Source: Myxococcales bacterium
GTDB taxonomy: Bacteria; Myxococcota_C; UBA6777
Reading direction: 5' to 3'
Assembly (NCBI GenBank): GCA_020632975.1
Contig: JACKEL010000006.1
Span: 124,001-188,000 of the forward strand
DNA: 64,000 bases
The notes beneath the pieces are model-generated. The model was not told the origin of the DNA and searched no databases. It was given only the letters and a program-made list of their open reading frames with translations. The position numbers were made by a program, and so were the translations under genes. Shown here one piece after another: positions 9,053-18,027 of the stretch (within the stretch, counting starts at the first letter, position 1; each line of letters starts with the position of its first letter).

Positions 9053-10786
9053 TTATTCTTGCGGAGGGCGAGGGGTAGATGGACGAGCAGGAACGGGCGC
9101 TTTGCGTGTTTTTCGCGCCTTCTTCTTTTTCTTTTTAGGCTTCAGCACCTTTGCAGGTTTTACAGGAGACTTTTTCTGAGCCTTCACCTTTTGGAGAGGT
9201 TTGGTCTTTTCGGGCACCATCTCAGGAGGCTGCGCGTCAGGAACGGGGGCAGCTTCAGCGCCTCCTGCATCGCTGGGGCTAGGTCGAGGCTCTTCGGGCT
9301 TATCTTTTTGGCTTGGAACAACGGGGGCTTTTGGTACCTTCAAGTGAGGCAACCAACCCACACGCGTGGTGCGAGACCACAGATCCGTGGCCAACGTCCA
9401 GTCGAGGTCAGAGACAAGAGGCTCTTCTTCGGGCGGTGTGAGGAAGACATAGAGCCCGGCCAACATCGTGACAAGGATGGAGAAGACACCACCGATGTAC
9501 ACCCAACGACGGGGCCCAATCTCATCCCACCTCTCGCGAAAAGAGCGCGGTGGTTCGGGCTCGGGGATATGATCATCGCGTTGGAATCGTCTTGCTCGCA
9601 GGGCTCTTTTTTCTGCTTCCAGATCGGGGATCTTGCTGCGGTCTTGTGGGATGGCGCTGGTATCGCCGCCCGTCCCTTCGTGCAAAGAGACACGCTCGCG
9701 ACGCTGGGTCTGCGAGAAGTTGAGCATGTAAGAACCAATGCTCTCTTCGATGGGTTCTTCGATGCTTTGTTGCATCACTTCTTGGACGGTTTCGGGCAGC
9801 GGGATGCCTTCATCGACGAGACTTTGGATCAAACGGTCCCGAAAGACCAACATGGTATCAGGCCGATGCTCGGGGTGTTTGGAGAGACAGTCCGCCAAGA
9901 GTTCTTCGATGCCTTGGGGGAAAGTCCCGATCCCAGCAACTTCTGAAAGGAAGGGAGGATCTGTAAAGACGTGTTGGCTCATGTATTCAGCGGGGTTTTC
10001 CGCTTTGAACAGTGGTCCACCCGTAAGGATCTCAAACAAGATAACCGCAAGAGAGTACACATCCGTACGTCGATCAAGAGGTGTTCCCACGGCTTGTTCA
10101 GGGGAGATGTAGCGTGGGGTCCCGACGGTTTTGCCGTGTTGTGTGATGGCATTGACCTTGTCTTGCACGATCTTTCCAACACCAAAGTCGAGGAGCTTCA
10201 GGCGCTCGAAGCCTTGGACGGGCTGCAAGATAAAGATATTTTCGGGCTTGAGGTCACGGTGCAAAACGCCCTCTTCATGGGCATAATGCATCCCTTCACA
10301 GATCTGGACAAAGATATGGCACAGCACATCCAAGGGCATCTGTCCTTGGTAAAGTTGGAGGTAGACGTCCAAGCCGCAGCCGTGCAAAAGCTCCATCACA
10401 AGGTAAAAACCCAGCCCCTCCTCGAAACCGAACTCATAAACGGAGACGATGTTGGGATGGCGCAAGCGCTGGAGGATGCGAGCTTCGTGGTAAAAACGGT
10501 CGATGTGCAAACTGTCCATACGAAGGACCGTTTGGAGGATCTTGACCGCGACACGTTGGGCGCGTTGGTGGTGTGTCGCTTCATACACGACGCCCATCCC
10601 ACCTTCAGCCACGCGGCGTTCCATCTTCCATTGACCACCAACAAGGTAGCCAATCAGCGGATCTTCGGCCTTTTTTATGGGCGCGACGTCCTCTTCGACG
10701 AGAAAGTCGCTTGAGTCCACACGGTAATCTTCTGAGGAGATACCGATATCATCATGAGACGGGTTCTTTGGGTTGGTTCCACTCAC
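9053..10786 (-). CDS. Membrane-anchored serine/threonine protein kinase
   Basis: A protein of 577 residues. The kinase domain (about 48-315) shows VAEGGMGVVYEA, RVAVKIL, HRDLKPENIF, LDFGVGKI and SPEQAVG. A regulatory linker follows, then one transmembrane helix (VYIGGVFSILVTMLAGLYVF, about 465-485) and an extracytoplasmic tail that becomes Pro/Lys-rich with a run of lysines near the end. No PASTA repeats are visible. I chose the GTG start at 10786 because GGAGG (10793-10797 on the plus strand as CCTCC) sits six nucleotides before it; the upstream extension looks non-coding. It lies just upstream of the kinase-AAA-TPR gene on the same strand, so the two may be related in function. Confidence 0.9.
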   Translation of the reverse strand: MSGTNPKNPSHDDIGISSEDYRVDSSDFLVEEDVAPIKKAEDPLIGYLVGGQWKMERRVAEGGMGVVYEATHHQRAQRVAVKILQTVLRMDSLHIDRFYHEARILQRLRHPNIVSVYEFGFEEGLGFYLVMELLHGCGLDVYLQLYQGQMPLDVLCHIFVQICEGMHYAHEEGVLHRDLKPENIFILQPVQGFERLKLLDFGVGKIVQDKVNAITQHGKTVGTPRYISPEQAVGTPLDRRTDVYSLAVILFEILTGGPLFKAENPAEYMSQHVFTDPPFLSEVAGIGTFPQGIEELLADCLSKHPEHRPDTMLVFRDRLIQSLVDEGIPLPETVQEVMQQSIEEPIEESIGSYMLNFSQTQRRERVSLHEGTGGDTSAIPQDRSKIPDLEAEKRALRARRFQRDDHIPEPEPPRSFRERWDEIGPRRWVYIGGVFSILVTMLAGLYVFLTPPEEEPLVSDLDWTLATDLWSRTTRVGWLPHLKVPKAPVVPSQKDKPEEPRPSPSDAGGAEAAPVPDAQPPEMVPEKTKPLQKVKAQKKSPVKPAKVLKPKKKKKKARKTRKAPVPARPSTPRPPQE

Positions 10787-10870
10787 CGAAAGCCTCCAAC
10801 AAGAGGGGAAACAAGCAATGCGCCAGAGGCACACGACAAAGAAGACGAGGACATCAACACAAACAGAAAC

Positions 10871-11428
10871 TTACCTTTTGGGAGGGGCCTTTGGGGCTTC
10901 TTTGGGGGGCACTTTGGGGACCTCTTTTGGAGGAGGGTCGCGACGAACGGTCTTGGGGGGCTCTGGCCGCGGGGGTTTGGGGCGCTCTCGAAAGGAAAGC
11001 CGTGCGCGCTTCCTCTGTTTGCGACGAAGGTGCGCACGAAGCATCGCTCCAGGTTGAAAGATCCCCGCAAGGTGCCGTGCCAAGGTCATCTCAGCGCGTT
11101 CAAGTTCCTTCAAGGAAGACTGGATATCTTTGCGTTCAAAGAGCCACGTTTCGTAGTGTTGCAATTCTTTTTGTGCGCGCGCGACCTGAAGGCGCCCATA
11201 CGTCCGCCAAGTCGCGAGCAAAGCACGACACTGACGACGAGAGGCGGCGCCATTTTCGGCAGCTTCGCGAAGGTAGCGACAGGCGCGCGGAAGAGAGCGC
11301 ATCTCTTGACACATCTTGAGGGAGAGATCGCGACAAGGCGTTTGACAGCCCAACAACAGGCCCGCGATGCTCCATATCCCAAGCCAACCCAAGCCGCCCC
11401 AAAAGACGGAGGCTCTTTTTTGCTCCAT
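10871..11428 (-). CDS. Putative lipoprotein with Lys/Pro-rich repetitive tail
   Basis: A protein of 185 residues from the ATG at 11428, which has GGAG eight nucleotides upstream. A hydrophobic segment ends in the lipobox LLGC (Cys28). The body (about 35-140) is helical and Arg-rich with four further Cys. The last 40 residues are basic and proline-rich, built from repeats of the type PPKE(V/A)PK. The tail resembles the Pro/Lys tail of the kinase just downstream, so both may span the cell envelope; that is only inference. No known family is recognised. Confidence 0.65.
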   Translation of the reverse strand: MEQKRASVFWGGLGWLGIWSIAGLLLGCQTPCRDLSLKMCQEMRSLPRACRYLREAAENGAASRRQCRALLATWRTYGRLQVARAQKELQHYETWLFERKDIQSSLKELERAEMTLARHLAGIFQPGAMLRAHLRRKQRKRARLSFRERPKPPRPEPPKTVRRDPPPKEVPKVPPKEAPKAPPKR

Positions 11429-11537
11429 GCCCTCTACTCCTGCGTCTCCATGCTGTTGTTTCAGGACTTTCTTTGTATAACGAAGGCCACATCCTAGCAC
11501 CCACGCATCTTTCGGTCCAGCACAAATCCAAGAGGCT

Positions 11538-11903
11538 TCACCAAGGTCGCTCGCCCTTCTGAAGCTCTCGTCGCATCATGCGGTCCAGCCCAACATGCGT
11601 AACGGTAAAGGCGGGTAGTCCGAGTTCTTGGCAGATCTCTTGACCGATCTGCGTTAAGATATCGTCCGCTTCGCAGAGTTCCACCACGAGGATCAAAGCG
11701 GGCTCTCCATCGGGGGCTTCGGTCTTGCTGACCGCAAAGGGTCGCGCCCACAGGTGAAGTCTCGCCAAATAAGGTTCCCAAAAGTTCTGGTCTCGAAGAA
11801 AACGATCTTGCACGAGAAAAGCGCGGTCTTCGTCGTCTGAAGGCAACAAAAACAAGACCGCAGAAAACATCAACTCATCGTCTATGGTATCGCGAACGCT
11901 CAT
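11538..11903 (-). CDS. Hypothetical protein
   Basis: A protein of 121 residues with no recognised family. It is acidic at the N-terminus, has a hydrophobic core (PALILVVELCEADDI) and a basic C-terminus (LDRMMRRELQKGERPW). No signal peptide or membrane helix is seen. The start ATG has GAGG eleven nucleotides upstream. It is 109 bp upstream of the lipoprotein gene on the same strand and could be co-transcribed with it. Confidence 0.6.
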   Translation of the reverse strand: MSVRDTIDDELMFSAVLFLLPSDDEDRAFLVQDRFLRDQNFWEPYLARLHLWARPFAVSKTEAPDGEPALILVVELCEADDILTQIGQEICQELGLPAFTVTHVGLDRMMRRELQKGERPW

Positions 11904-12144
11904 AAAATATCCTCATCAAACAAACACACCAAGGTGCGCTGTAGAGATTGACAAATCCTCTAAGACACACCACATCCTCACGATGCGTTCGCCATCATGC
12001 AATACGAAGATCGCACTGGCAAGCCGCGCTTGTACAGAGAGGCCAAAAAGCACAAAAAACACCGACGCTCAAGGCTCAACGACCCAAGCAAGGCAGCGAT
12101 GAAACCAACCAAGTGCCGCTCCCCCACTACGTCGCGGAGGAAAG

Positions 12145-12909
12145 ATGATCTCGCTCTCAGAGCTTTGCGAATACCTCGACCGATATCTCAATCTCAAAAT
12201 GTTTCGAGACATGTCTCAAAATGGGCTCCAAGTCGAAGGTGCCCAACAAATCGAACATATCGCGCTTGCTGTGGATGCAAGACAACAAACTTTTGAGCAA
12301 GCCGCAGCTTGTGGCGCACAGATGTTGTTGTGTCACCACGGTCTTTTTTGGGGTCGCAGCGAACTCCTACGCGGCCATCATTACAAGCGCATCAAGATGT
12401 TGCTTCAACACGATATCGCGTTGTATGCCGCGCATCTTCCGTTGGATGCGCACCCAGAAGTCGGCAACAACGTGGTGCTGGCACACGAGCTTCAACTCCA
12501 AGATCTCCAACCTTGGGGCGATTACAAAGGTCAAACCATTGGTATCCGTGGACGTTTGGCGCGCGCCATGAAGGTGGAGCGTTTTGCGGAGCGTTTTGAG
12601 AAGGTGCTTGCGCCTTACGATGGATTTTCCAAGTTGTTTGGCCAAGGCAAAAGCAGCATCCGTGATATCGCGATCATCACGGGCGATGCGGCGATGGACT
12701 TCTTTCAAGCAGCAAACGATGGACTGGACCTCTTGATTACAGGTGAAACCAATCACATCGTAGCGATGGTCGCAGATGAGTTGGGAGCTTATCTCCTCTG
12801 TGGTGGTCACTACGCCACCGAAGTCTGGGGGGTTCGTGCTCTAGGCAAGCACCTGGAAGAAAAGTTCGGTATCCAAACGACCTTTTTGCACGTACCAACC
12901 TATGTTTAA
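12145..12909 (+). CDS. Nif3-like dinuclear metal centre protein
   Basis: A protein of 254 residues of the Nif3/YbgI family, toroidal hexamers with two metal ions per site that are often annotated as GTP cyclohydrolase I type 2; the true substrate is unsettled. Metal-binding and core motifs are present: MLLCHHGLFWG (His-His), YAAHLPLDAHPEVGNN, DLLITGETNH and GHYATEVWGVRAL. The ATG is preceded by a strong GGAGGAAAG. The downstream hydrolase overlaps its end by 8 bp, indicating one operon. Confidence 0.9.
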   Translation: MISLSELCEYLDRYLNLKMFRDMSQNGLQVEGAQQIEHIALAVDARQQTFEQAAACGAQMLLCHHGLFWGRSELLRGHHYKRIKMLLQHDIALYAAHLPLDAHPEVGNNVVLAHELQLQDLQPWGDYKGQTIGIRGRLARAMKVERFAERFEKVLAPYDGFSKLFGQGKSSIRDIAIITGDAAMDFFQAANDGLDLLITGETNHIVAMVADELGAYLLCGGHYATEVWGVRALGKHLEEKFGIQTTFLHVPTYV

Positions 12910-13801
12910 GAAAGACGCGTCCAACGCGCAACAGAAGGAAGAGGAACGACTCTCTCAACAAAAACCTTTATGGTTTCGTGCCCTGCGAAGCCTTGTTTAT
13001 ACAACATTTTTCGCGGTGGGAGGCCTATTCATCATGTTTTATGCGCTCCAACACAAACTGTTGTACCACCCCGTCCGCGAACATCACGCTACGCCCAATC
13101 GATATTATCTTCAGCACCAAGAGGTTTACTTCCCAAACGCCACGGGACAAAAGCTACATGGATGGTTTTTCCCGAACCCTCGGGCGACATACACCCTGTT
13201 GCTTTGCCATGGGAACGCAGGAAACATCGCTGACCGCTTGAGCTTGGTACAATTTTTCTTACAAGTTCCGTTACAGATCTTTCTTTTTGATTACCAAGGA
13301 TACGGAAAAAGCGAGGGTAGCCCTTCTGAAGAAGGAACTTATCGCGATGTAGAAGCCGCGTGGAAGGTGCTTTTGGAGACCTTGCACATCCCCCGCGAAC
13401 GCATCTTGGTGATGGGACGTTCGATGGGCGGGCCGATTGCCTCGTATCTAGCGGCCCAACAGCAACCCACAGCCTTGTTGCTGGAGTCCACCTTCTCTTC
13501 TTTTCGCGATGTAGGAAAACACCACTTCCCCCTCCTTCCAAGCTTTTTGGCTCGGTTCCGCTACCCAACCTCTCAGTATGTTCAAGCATACCGTGGTCCC
13601 TTGCTCAGTTTGCATAGCCCCCACGATCAGGTTGTGCCCTTCTATCTTGGTGAGAAGATCTTTCGAGAAGCCAAGATGCCCGACAAACACTTTGTGCGCC
13701 TGAATGGTGGGCACAATGATAATTACCTACGCTCAGAGCAGATTTATCTTGGTGCTGTGCGCGCGTTGATCCAACGACTCTCCCCTCCCACTTCTCGCTA
13801 G
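12902..13801 (+). CDS. Alpha/beta hydrolase with N-terminal membrane anchor
   Basis: A protein of 299 residues of the BEM46/ABHD13-like branch of alpha/beta hydrolases. One transmembrane helix (about 27-48) is followed by the hydrolase fold: the oxyanion region LLCHGNAGN, the nucleophile elbow GRSMGGP (Ser), the acid in SPHDQVVPF and the base His in LNGGHND. The substrate is not predictable; esterase or thioesterase activity on the outer face of the membrane is plausible. It overlaps the Nif3-like gene by 8 bp, so the start is fixed by translational coupling rather than by its own strong ribosome site. Confidence 0.87.
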   Translation: MFKKDASNAQQKEEERLSQQKPLWFRALRSLVYTTFFAVGGLFIMFYALQHKLLYHPVREHHATPNRYYLQHQEVYFPNATGQKLHGWFFPNPRATYTLLLCHGNAGNIADRLSLVQFFLQVPLQIFLFDYQGYGKSEGSPSEEGTYRDVEAAWKVLLETLHIPRERILVMGRSMGGPIASYLAAQQQPTALLLESTFSSFRDVGKHHFPLLPSFLARFRYPTSQYVQAYRGPLLSLHSPHDQVVPFYLGEKIFREAKMPDKHFVRLNGGHNDNYLRSEQIYLGAVRALIQRLSPPTSR

Positions 13802-14027
13802 TTCCGCGCCTCGAAAAAATCTTTGACAGCGCGGGGGATCTCCGTCATCCTTCCCAACAACAAACTCCTTCTCAAAAAGAAGGAGATCACCTTGGCATCC
13901 ATCTTGCGATACGCATCCCAACCCACGCGATCCCAAACGGTCCATCTCCAGATCGACTTGTGTCTGCCGCTTGGAGAAACGCCTGTAAAGAAGATTGTTG
14001 TTCTCTTTGTTTGAGGAGTGAAGATCC

Positions 14028-14789
14028 ATGCCATTTCGCGCCCTACGTTCTTCCCTAGATGCGACCTCTATCCCCCGTTTGTCGCGTATCTTTGCGCTCA
14101 TTGCTGTCTCAGTCTTGTACCCGATGCTCGCTGGATGCACCGTCAATGTCAAAGGCATCATGTACCTGCAAAAAGAGCGTGTCACCCGCTACATCGCAGA
14201 AAAGAAACCCACGGGCAAAAATGCTCTGGTCAAAGAAAATTACCAAGACGTACTCAAAGAAGTCCCCGATGGCGACCGCATCTTGGGCGGATTTTGCACA
14301 AATGATGAGATCGCTAAAGAGATCAGCATGTTGCGAAATCTAACCCAACAGTGCCACCGCAAACTCCAAAAGTATCAAAGAGATGGGACACACAACGGAA
14401 ACGTCTACGTTGGTCTCTTGGGTGGTACGATTGGCGCGGGAGCCCTCACGATCATGGCTGGTATCCTAGGCGCCGCTGGAGTCTTTGGTGCCCCAGCCTC
14501 TGCCTCCGCAAACATCGGTGGCTGGTTGGTGTTGGGCTTTGGTGTCCCGACCTTGGCTCTCTCTTTGGCCAACAGCATTGGTGGCTTTAACTACCGCTAC
14601 CGCGAGTACAAACGACAAGCGATCCGCCTCGACAATATGATGTGGACCATGCGACTTCGCCTTGGTGTGGAGGTTTGCAACGCACGTAACGTCGATCGCG
14701 CCCGCGTCAAGGTCGGTAACATCCGCCGCATGATGGAGATGACCTGCGCAGAAAACTTCAACGACGATGGTACTTATCGCCCCCGCTAA
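14028..14789 (+). CDS. Putative lipoprotein of unknown function
   Basis: A protein of 253 residues. GAGGAG lies nine nucleotides before the ATG. The signal sequence ends in the lipobox LAGC (Cys37). The mature part has a conserved-looking helical region with Cys pairs (GGFCTN, QQCHRK), then two hydrophobic Gly/Ala-rich stretches (about 125-185) that could be membrane hairpins, then a basic region. The 226 bp before it hold no gene I could support. I do not recognise the family. Confidence 0.68.
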   Translation: MPFRALRSSLDATSIPRLSRIFALIAVSVLYPMLAGCTVNVKGIMYLQKERVTRYIAEKKPTGKNALVKENYQDVLKEVPDGDRILGGFCTNDEIAKEISMLRNLTQQCHRKLQKYQRDGTHNGNVYVGLLGGTIGAGALTIMAGILGAAGVFGAPASASANIGGWLVLGFGVPTLALSLANSIGGFNYRYREYKRQAIRLDNMMWTMRLRLGVEVCNARNVDRARVKVGNIRRMMEMTCAENFNDDGTYRPR

Positions 14790-14961
14790 CCCACCCTCTC
14801 TCCTCACAAAACATCCTCATCACCTTGACTTTTGAAAAAAAGAACCAATATGAAAGGGACCTTTTTGCAGGCAAGCGTCCCTTTTCCAACTTGCCTCCCC
14901 GACATCTCGGCGCCCTGTGCCCTCAATTCGAGACACAAGCGTCCCATAAGGAGACGATACG

Positions 14962-15714
14962 ATGGGTTTCTTGAGTAATCTTTTTGGCGGTTCAGAAGAA
15001 AGCTTCGTCAAAAAGCACGTTAACCGCATCCTCAACAAGTACGCACAAAAAGAGATCCGCGATGAGTCTTTTCATGCCCTCGCACAAAAAGGCACATCCG
15101 AGTCGATTTATGGCTTGCTGCAACGTTTTACCTACGATCACCCCGAAAGCATCGTAGATGAAAACGAAAAATACAAAGTGATCGCTCTCCTTGAAGCACT
15201 TGGAGATGAAGCTGTTGGTGAGCCTTTGCGCCGTTATATCTCTGAGCAAAGCCAAGTCTCGATGGCCCTGATCGCCCTCGAACGCTTGGAAGGTCCCGAA
15301 GCGACCGAAGAAGAGATCATCAGCCAACTCGAAAAAGCCGATCCTGGCGACAGTTGGAGCACTGAACGCAAACTCCAATTGATCAACCACCTCGACAACT
15401 ACGACACCATCCAAGATCCCACGGTGCTTTTTGAGTTCCTTGAAGACGTGAACGACGATGTGGTGTTCCGTTGCATCGATATCCTCGAAAAGACGGTCGA
15501 AAACAGCGAAGAGTTGCGCAACCAGATCCGCGAGCGTTTGGTACAACAACTGACGCACGAAGATACAAGTATGCGTATCCGCGCCCGTATCATCGACCTT
15601 TCCATCCAATGCAAGTGGTACATCGGCGACCTGCGCAAAGAACTCGAAGAGAATCTGCCGGACGGCTACTTCTTCGATAAACGCGGTCACATCAAGGTGC
15701 GTGAGCGTTACTAA
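14962..15714 (+). CDS. HEAT-repeat-like protein
   Basis: A protein of 250 residues composed of paired helices in the style of HEAT/PBS-lyase repeats (for example KYKVIALLEALGDEAVGEPL, VSMALIALERLEG, VLFEFLEDVNDDVVFRCIDI). Such proteins are scaffolds for protein binding. A strong AAGGAG lies eight nucleotides before the ATG. No signal peptide is seen and it is likely cytoplasmic. The N-terminus MGFLSNLFGGS is typical of a flexible start. No catalytic motif is visible and no partner can be named. The gene stands alone and converges on the GGDEF-EAL gene. Confidence 0.75.
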   Translation: MGFLSNLFGGSEESFVKKHVNRILNKYAQKEIRDESFHALAQKGTSESIYGLLQRFTYDHPESIVDENEKYKVIALLEALGDEAVGEPLRRYISEQSQVSMALIALERLEGPEATEEEIISQLEKADPGDSWSTERKLQLINHLDNYDTIQDPTVLFEFLEDVNDDVVFRCIDILEKTVENSEELRNQIRERLVQQLTHEDTSMRIRARIIDLSIQCKWYIGDLRKELEENLPDGYFFDKRGHIKVRERY

Positions 15715-15784
15715 TCACGACGGCACGACGAGCGTGATCTCGGCGTGACACAGTGAAGGGATGGGGATGGTCTGGGGGTGGGGC

Positions 15785-17974
15785 TCAGCCCACGAAGTCT
15801 TTGGGGATCAGCGGTTGGTTTTTCATCAACTCGACGAACTCATCGACAGGTAGGGGCGGACTGAAGAGATATCCTTGCAGGCGATCACACTGGATAGAGC
15901 GCAGATAATTCAACTGACTGCGATTGTGGACCCCTTCTGCAACAACTGTCAGGCCCAAGCTATGGGCAAGAGCAACGATCCCTTTGGTGATCGCTGAGTC
16001 TTCGGGCTTGTCTGTAAGGTCCTTGATGAAGGACTGGTCCACTTTGAGGATCTGCACGGGAAAACGCTTGAGATACAGCAAACTAGAGTATCCCGTACCA
16101 AAGTCATCAATCGCGATATGCACGCCCATCTCGTGGAGGGTACGCATCTTTTGTCGCGTGGTTTCTTCGTCTTGAAGGAAGATGTTCTCTGTGATCTCCA
16201 ACTCCAACAAAGTGGGATCAAAGTCGGTTTGTTCGAGGACACGGGCTACGACTTCAACAAAGTTGGCGCGCTGGAAGTGCCAAGGCGAGATGTTGACAGA
16301 GACCGTAAGGCGGGGATGCCCTTGCTCTTGCCACGCTTTGCACTGACGACAAGCTTCGTACAAGACCCACTCCCCTATCGCAACGATAAGACCGAGGTCT
16401 TCGGCGATGGGGATAAAGCGAGCAGGTGAAACAAGCCCCATATCAGGGTGTTTCCAACGCAACAACGCTTCCATCCCAGCGATGCGATAATGCGTCGATG
16501 CGGGGGTTGCGTGAAGCGTTTGTTGGACGAGGAAGTTGACGGGGATCTCGTTCACGACCTTGACTTGGGGCTGGTAGTACAACTCCAACTGATTGCGTTC
16601 GATGGCTCGACGCAGGCTGTTCTCCAAAGCCAAACGCTCGAAAGCTGCGACGTTGAGGGCAGGAGTGTACAAGTGGAATGTGTTTTTCCCTTGTTCTTTG
16701 GCCTCATACATCGCGCTATAGGCATTTTTCATCAACGATTGGAAGTCTTCGCCGTCGATCGGAAACAAGCTGATCCCGATACTTGCGCTCAGAAAGATCT
16801 CGTGTCCATCGATCTCAAAGGGTTCTTCGAGACTGCGATGTAGCATCTGTGCGCTGCGCACGGCTGCTTGGGGCTCTTTGAGAGACGGCATCATCACCGC
16901 AAACTCATCCCCTCCAAGCCGCGACACGCTCTCATCTTGGCGGATGGTGTCTTTGAGACGTTCGGCCACAGCAAACAAAAGTTGGTCCCCTGCAGCGTGA
17001 CCAAAAGTATCGTTGATGCGTTGGAATCGATCGAGGTCAAAGCAGATCATCGCGACCATGTGACCGCTTTGGCCTGCCTGCAACATCGCTTGTCGCAGAC
17101 GGTCTTGGAAAAGCAAACGATTGGGAAGTCCCGTCAGTGCGTCGTGTTGGGCTAGATGCTCCAAACGCTCAAGGCTGTTTTGCAGCTTTTCTTCGGCTTC
17201 TTTGCGCTTGGTCACGTTGCGGGAGATGGACTGCAACCCAACCACTTTGTTGTCTTCGTCGAGGATGGGAGAAAGCGTGGTCTCAAACCACTTGTATCCC
17301 CCTTCGCGAAGCCGCGAGCGAGACATCAACGTCACTTTTTGTCCTTGCAAGACTTGCTCATGTGAACGTTGGATTAACACCCGATCTTCGGGGTGAAACA
17401 ACACATCATACAAGTTGACGCCAATCAGATCCTGCGGCGTAAAGCCCAACAAACGCTCGCAAGATGGACTCACGTAACGAAAGCGGCCATCGACATAATG
17501 CAAGGCCACCATGTCGCTTGCGTGCTCTGTTACAAGGCGAAACAGTTGCTGCTCTTTGCGCAACTGTTCCATCTTTTCTTGTTCTGGCGTGATATCTTGG
17601 AGGACACCATAGATCACGAAGGTGTCTTCTTCGGTGGGATGGGGCTGCGTTTGTGTAAAGAGACGCATCCAGCACAATGTGCGATCGCGCATATACGCCC
17701 GAAAGTCGAGGCGTTTCTTGGTCCCAACAGGCAGGCCCGTCAAAAAGTTGCGAACCAATGCGCGGTCTTTTTCATAAACCCAACGAAAGACGCGTTCTGG
17801 ATCGTGCGCGATGTCCCCGTACTCCAGAGCGCGATTGTGGCGATGATCCTTAAACCACAAGAGTTCTAGCTTGTCAGCTTTGCGGTGGAACTCCATCGTA
17901 CAAGCGGAGACAAGCTCTGCAAGCTTTTCGTAATGTTCAGCACTTGGTGAGGGGACATGTTTGTCTTTGGTCAT
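15785..17974 (-). CDS. PAS-GGDEF-EAL cyclic-di-GMP enzyme
   Basis: A protein of about 729 residues (ATG at 17974; a GTG lies two codons earlier). It has an N-terminal PAS-like sensor, a second PAS/PAC domain (about 145-265), a coiled linker, a GGDEF domain with intact SRLGGDEFAVM, and an EAL domain. The EAL domain keeps EALLRW, LELEITENI, DDFGTGYSSL, KVDQSFIKDL and VVAEGV, so phosphodiesterase activity is plausible. The upstream inhibitory RxxD site reads RQDE and is probably lost. The EAL domain has an insertion of about 18 residues between LYYQPQ and the EALLRW motif. No membrane helix is seen, which suggests a cytoplasmic sensor. Confidence 0.95.
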   Translation of the reverse strand: MTKDKHVPSPSAEHYEKLAELVSACTMEFHRKADKLELLWFKDHRHNRALEYGDIAHDPERVFRWVYEKDRALVRNFLTGLPVGTKKRLDFRAYMRDRTLCWMRLFTQTQPHPTEEDTFVIYGVLQDITPEQEKMEQLRKEQQLFRLVTEHASDMVALHYVDGRFRYVSPSCERLLGFTPQDLIGVNLYDVLFHPEDRVLIQRSHEQVLQGQKVTLMSRSRLREGGYKWFETTLSPILDEDNKVVGLQSISRNVTKRKEAEEKLQNSLERLEHLAQHDALTGLPNRLLFQDRLRQAMLQAGQSGHMVAMICFDLDRFQRINDTFGHAAGDQLLFAVAERLKDTIRQDESVSRLGGDEFAVMMPSLKEPQAAVRSAQMLHRSLEEPFEIDGHEIFLSASIGISLFPIDGEDFQSLMKNAYSAMYEAKEQGKNTFHLYTPALNVAAFERLALENSLRRAIERNQLELYYQPQVKVVNEIPVNFLVQQTLHATPASTHYRIAGMEALLRWKHPDMGLVSPARFIPIAEDLGLIVAIGEWVLYEACRQCKAWQEQGHPRLTVSVNISPWHFQRANFVEVVARVLEQTDFDPTLLELEITENIFLQDEETTRQKMRTLHEMGVHIAIDDFGTGYSSLLYLKRFPVQILKVDQSFIKDLTDKPEDSAITKGIVALAHSLGLTVVAEGVHNRSQLNYLRSIQCDRLQGYLFSPPLPVDEFVELMKNQPLIPKDFVG

Positions 17975-18027
17975 ATTCACACACAGGCTGAAAGTCAGCC
18001 ACTTAGGGGACTTACAAAAGCTCTAGC

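Noticed and set aside
10787..10834. Upstream GTG start of the membrane-anchored kinase.
   Set aside because: GGAGG lies six nucleotides before the GTG at 10786, and the extension does not look like coding sequence.
13798..14034. A 78-codon minus-strand frame in the gap between the alpha/beta hydrolase and a lipoprotein gene (ends AVKDFFEARN).
   Set aside because: The composition looks protein-like, but there is no ribosome site, the frame begins inside the next gene's start region and fills its leader; left as possible but unsupported.
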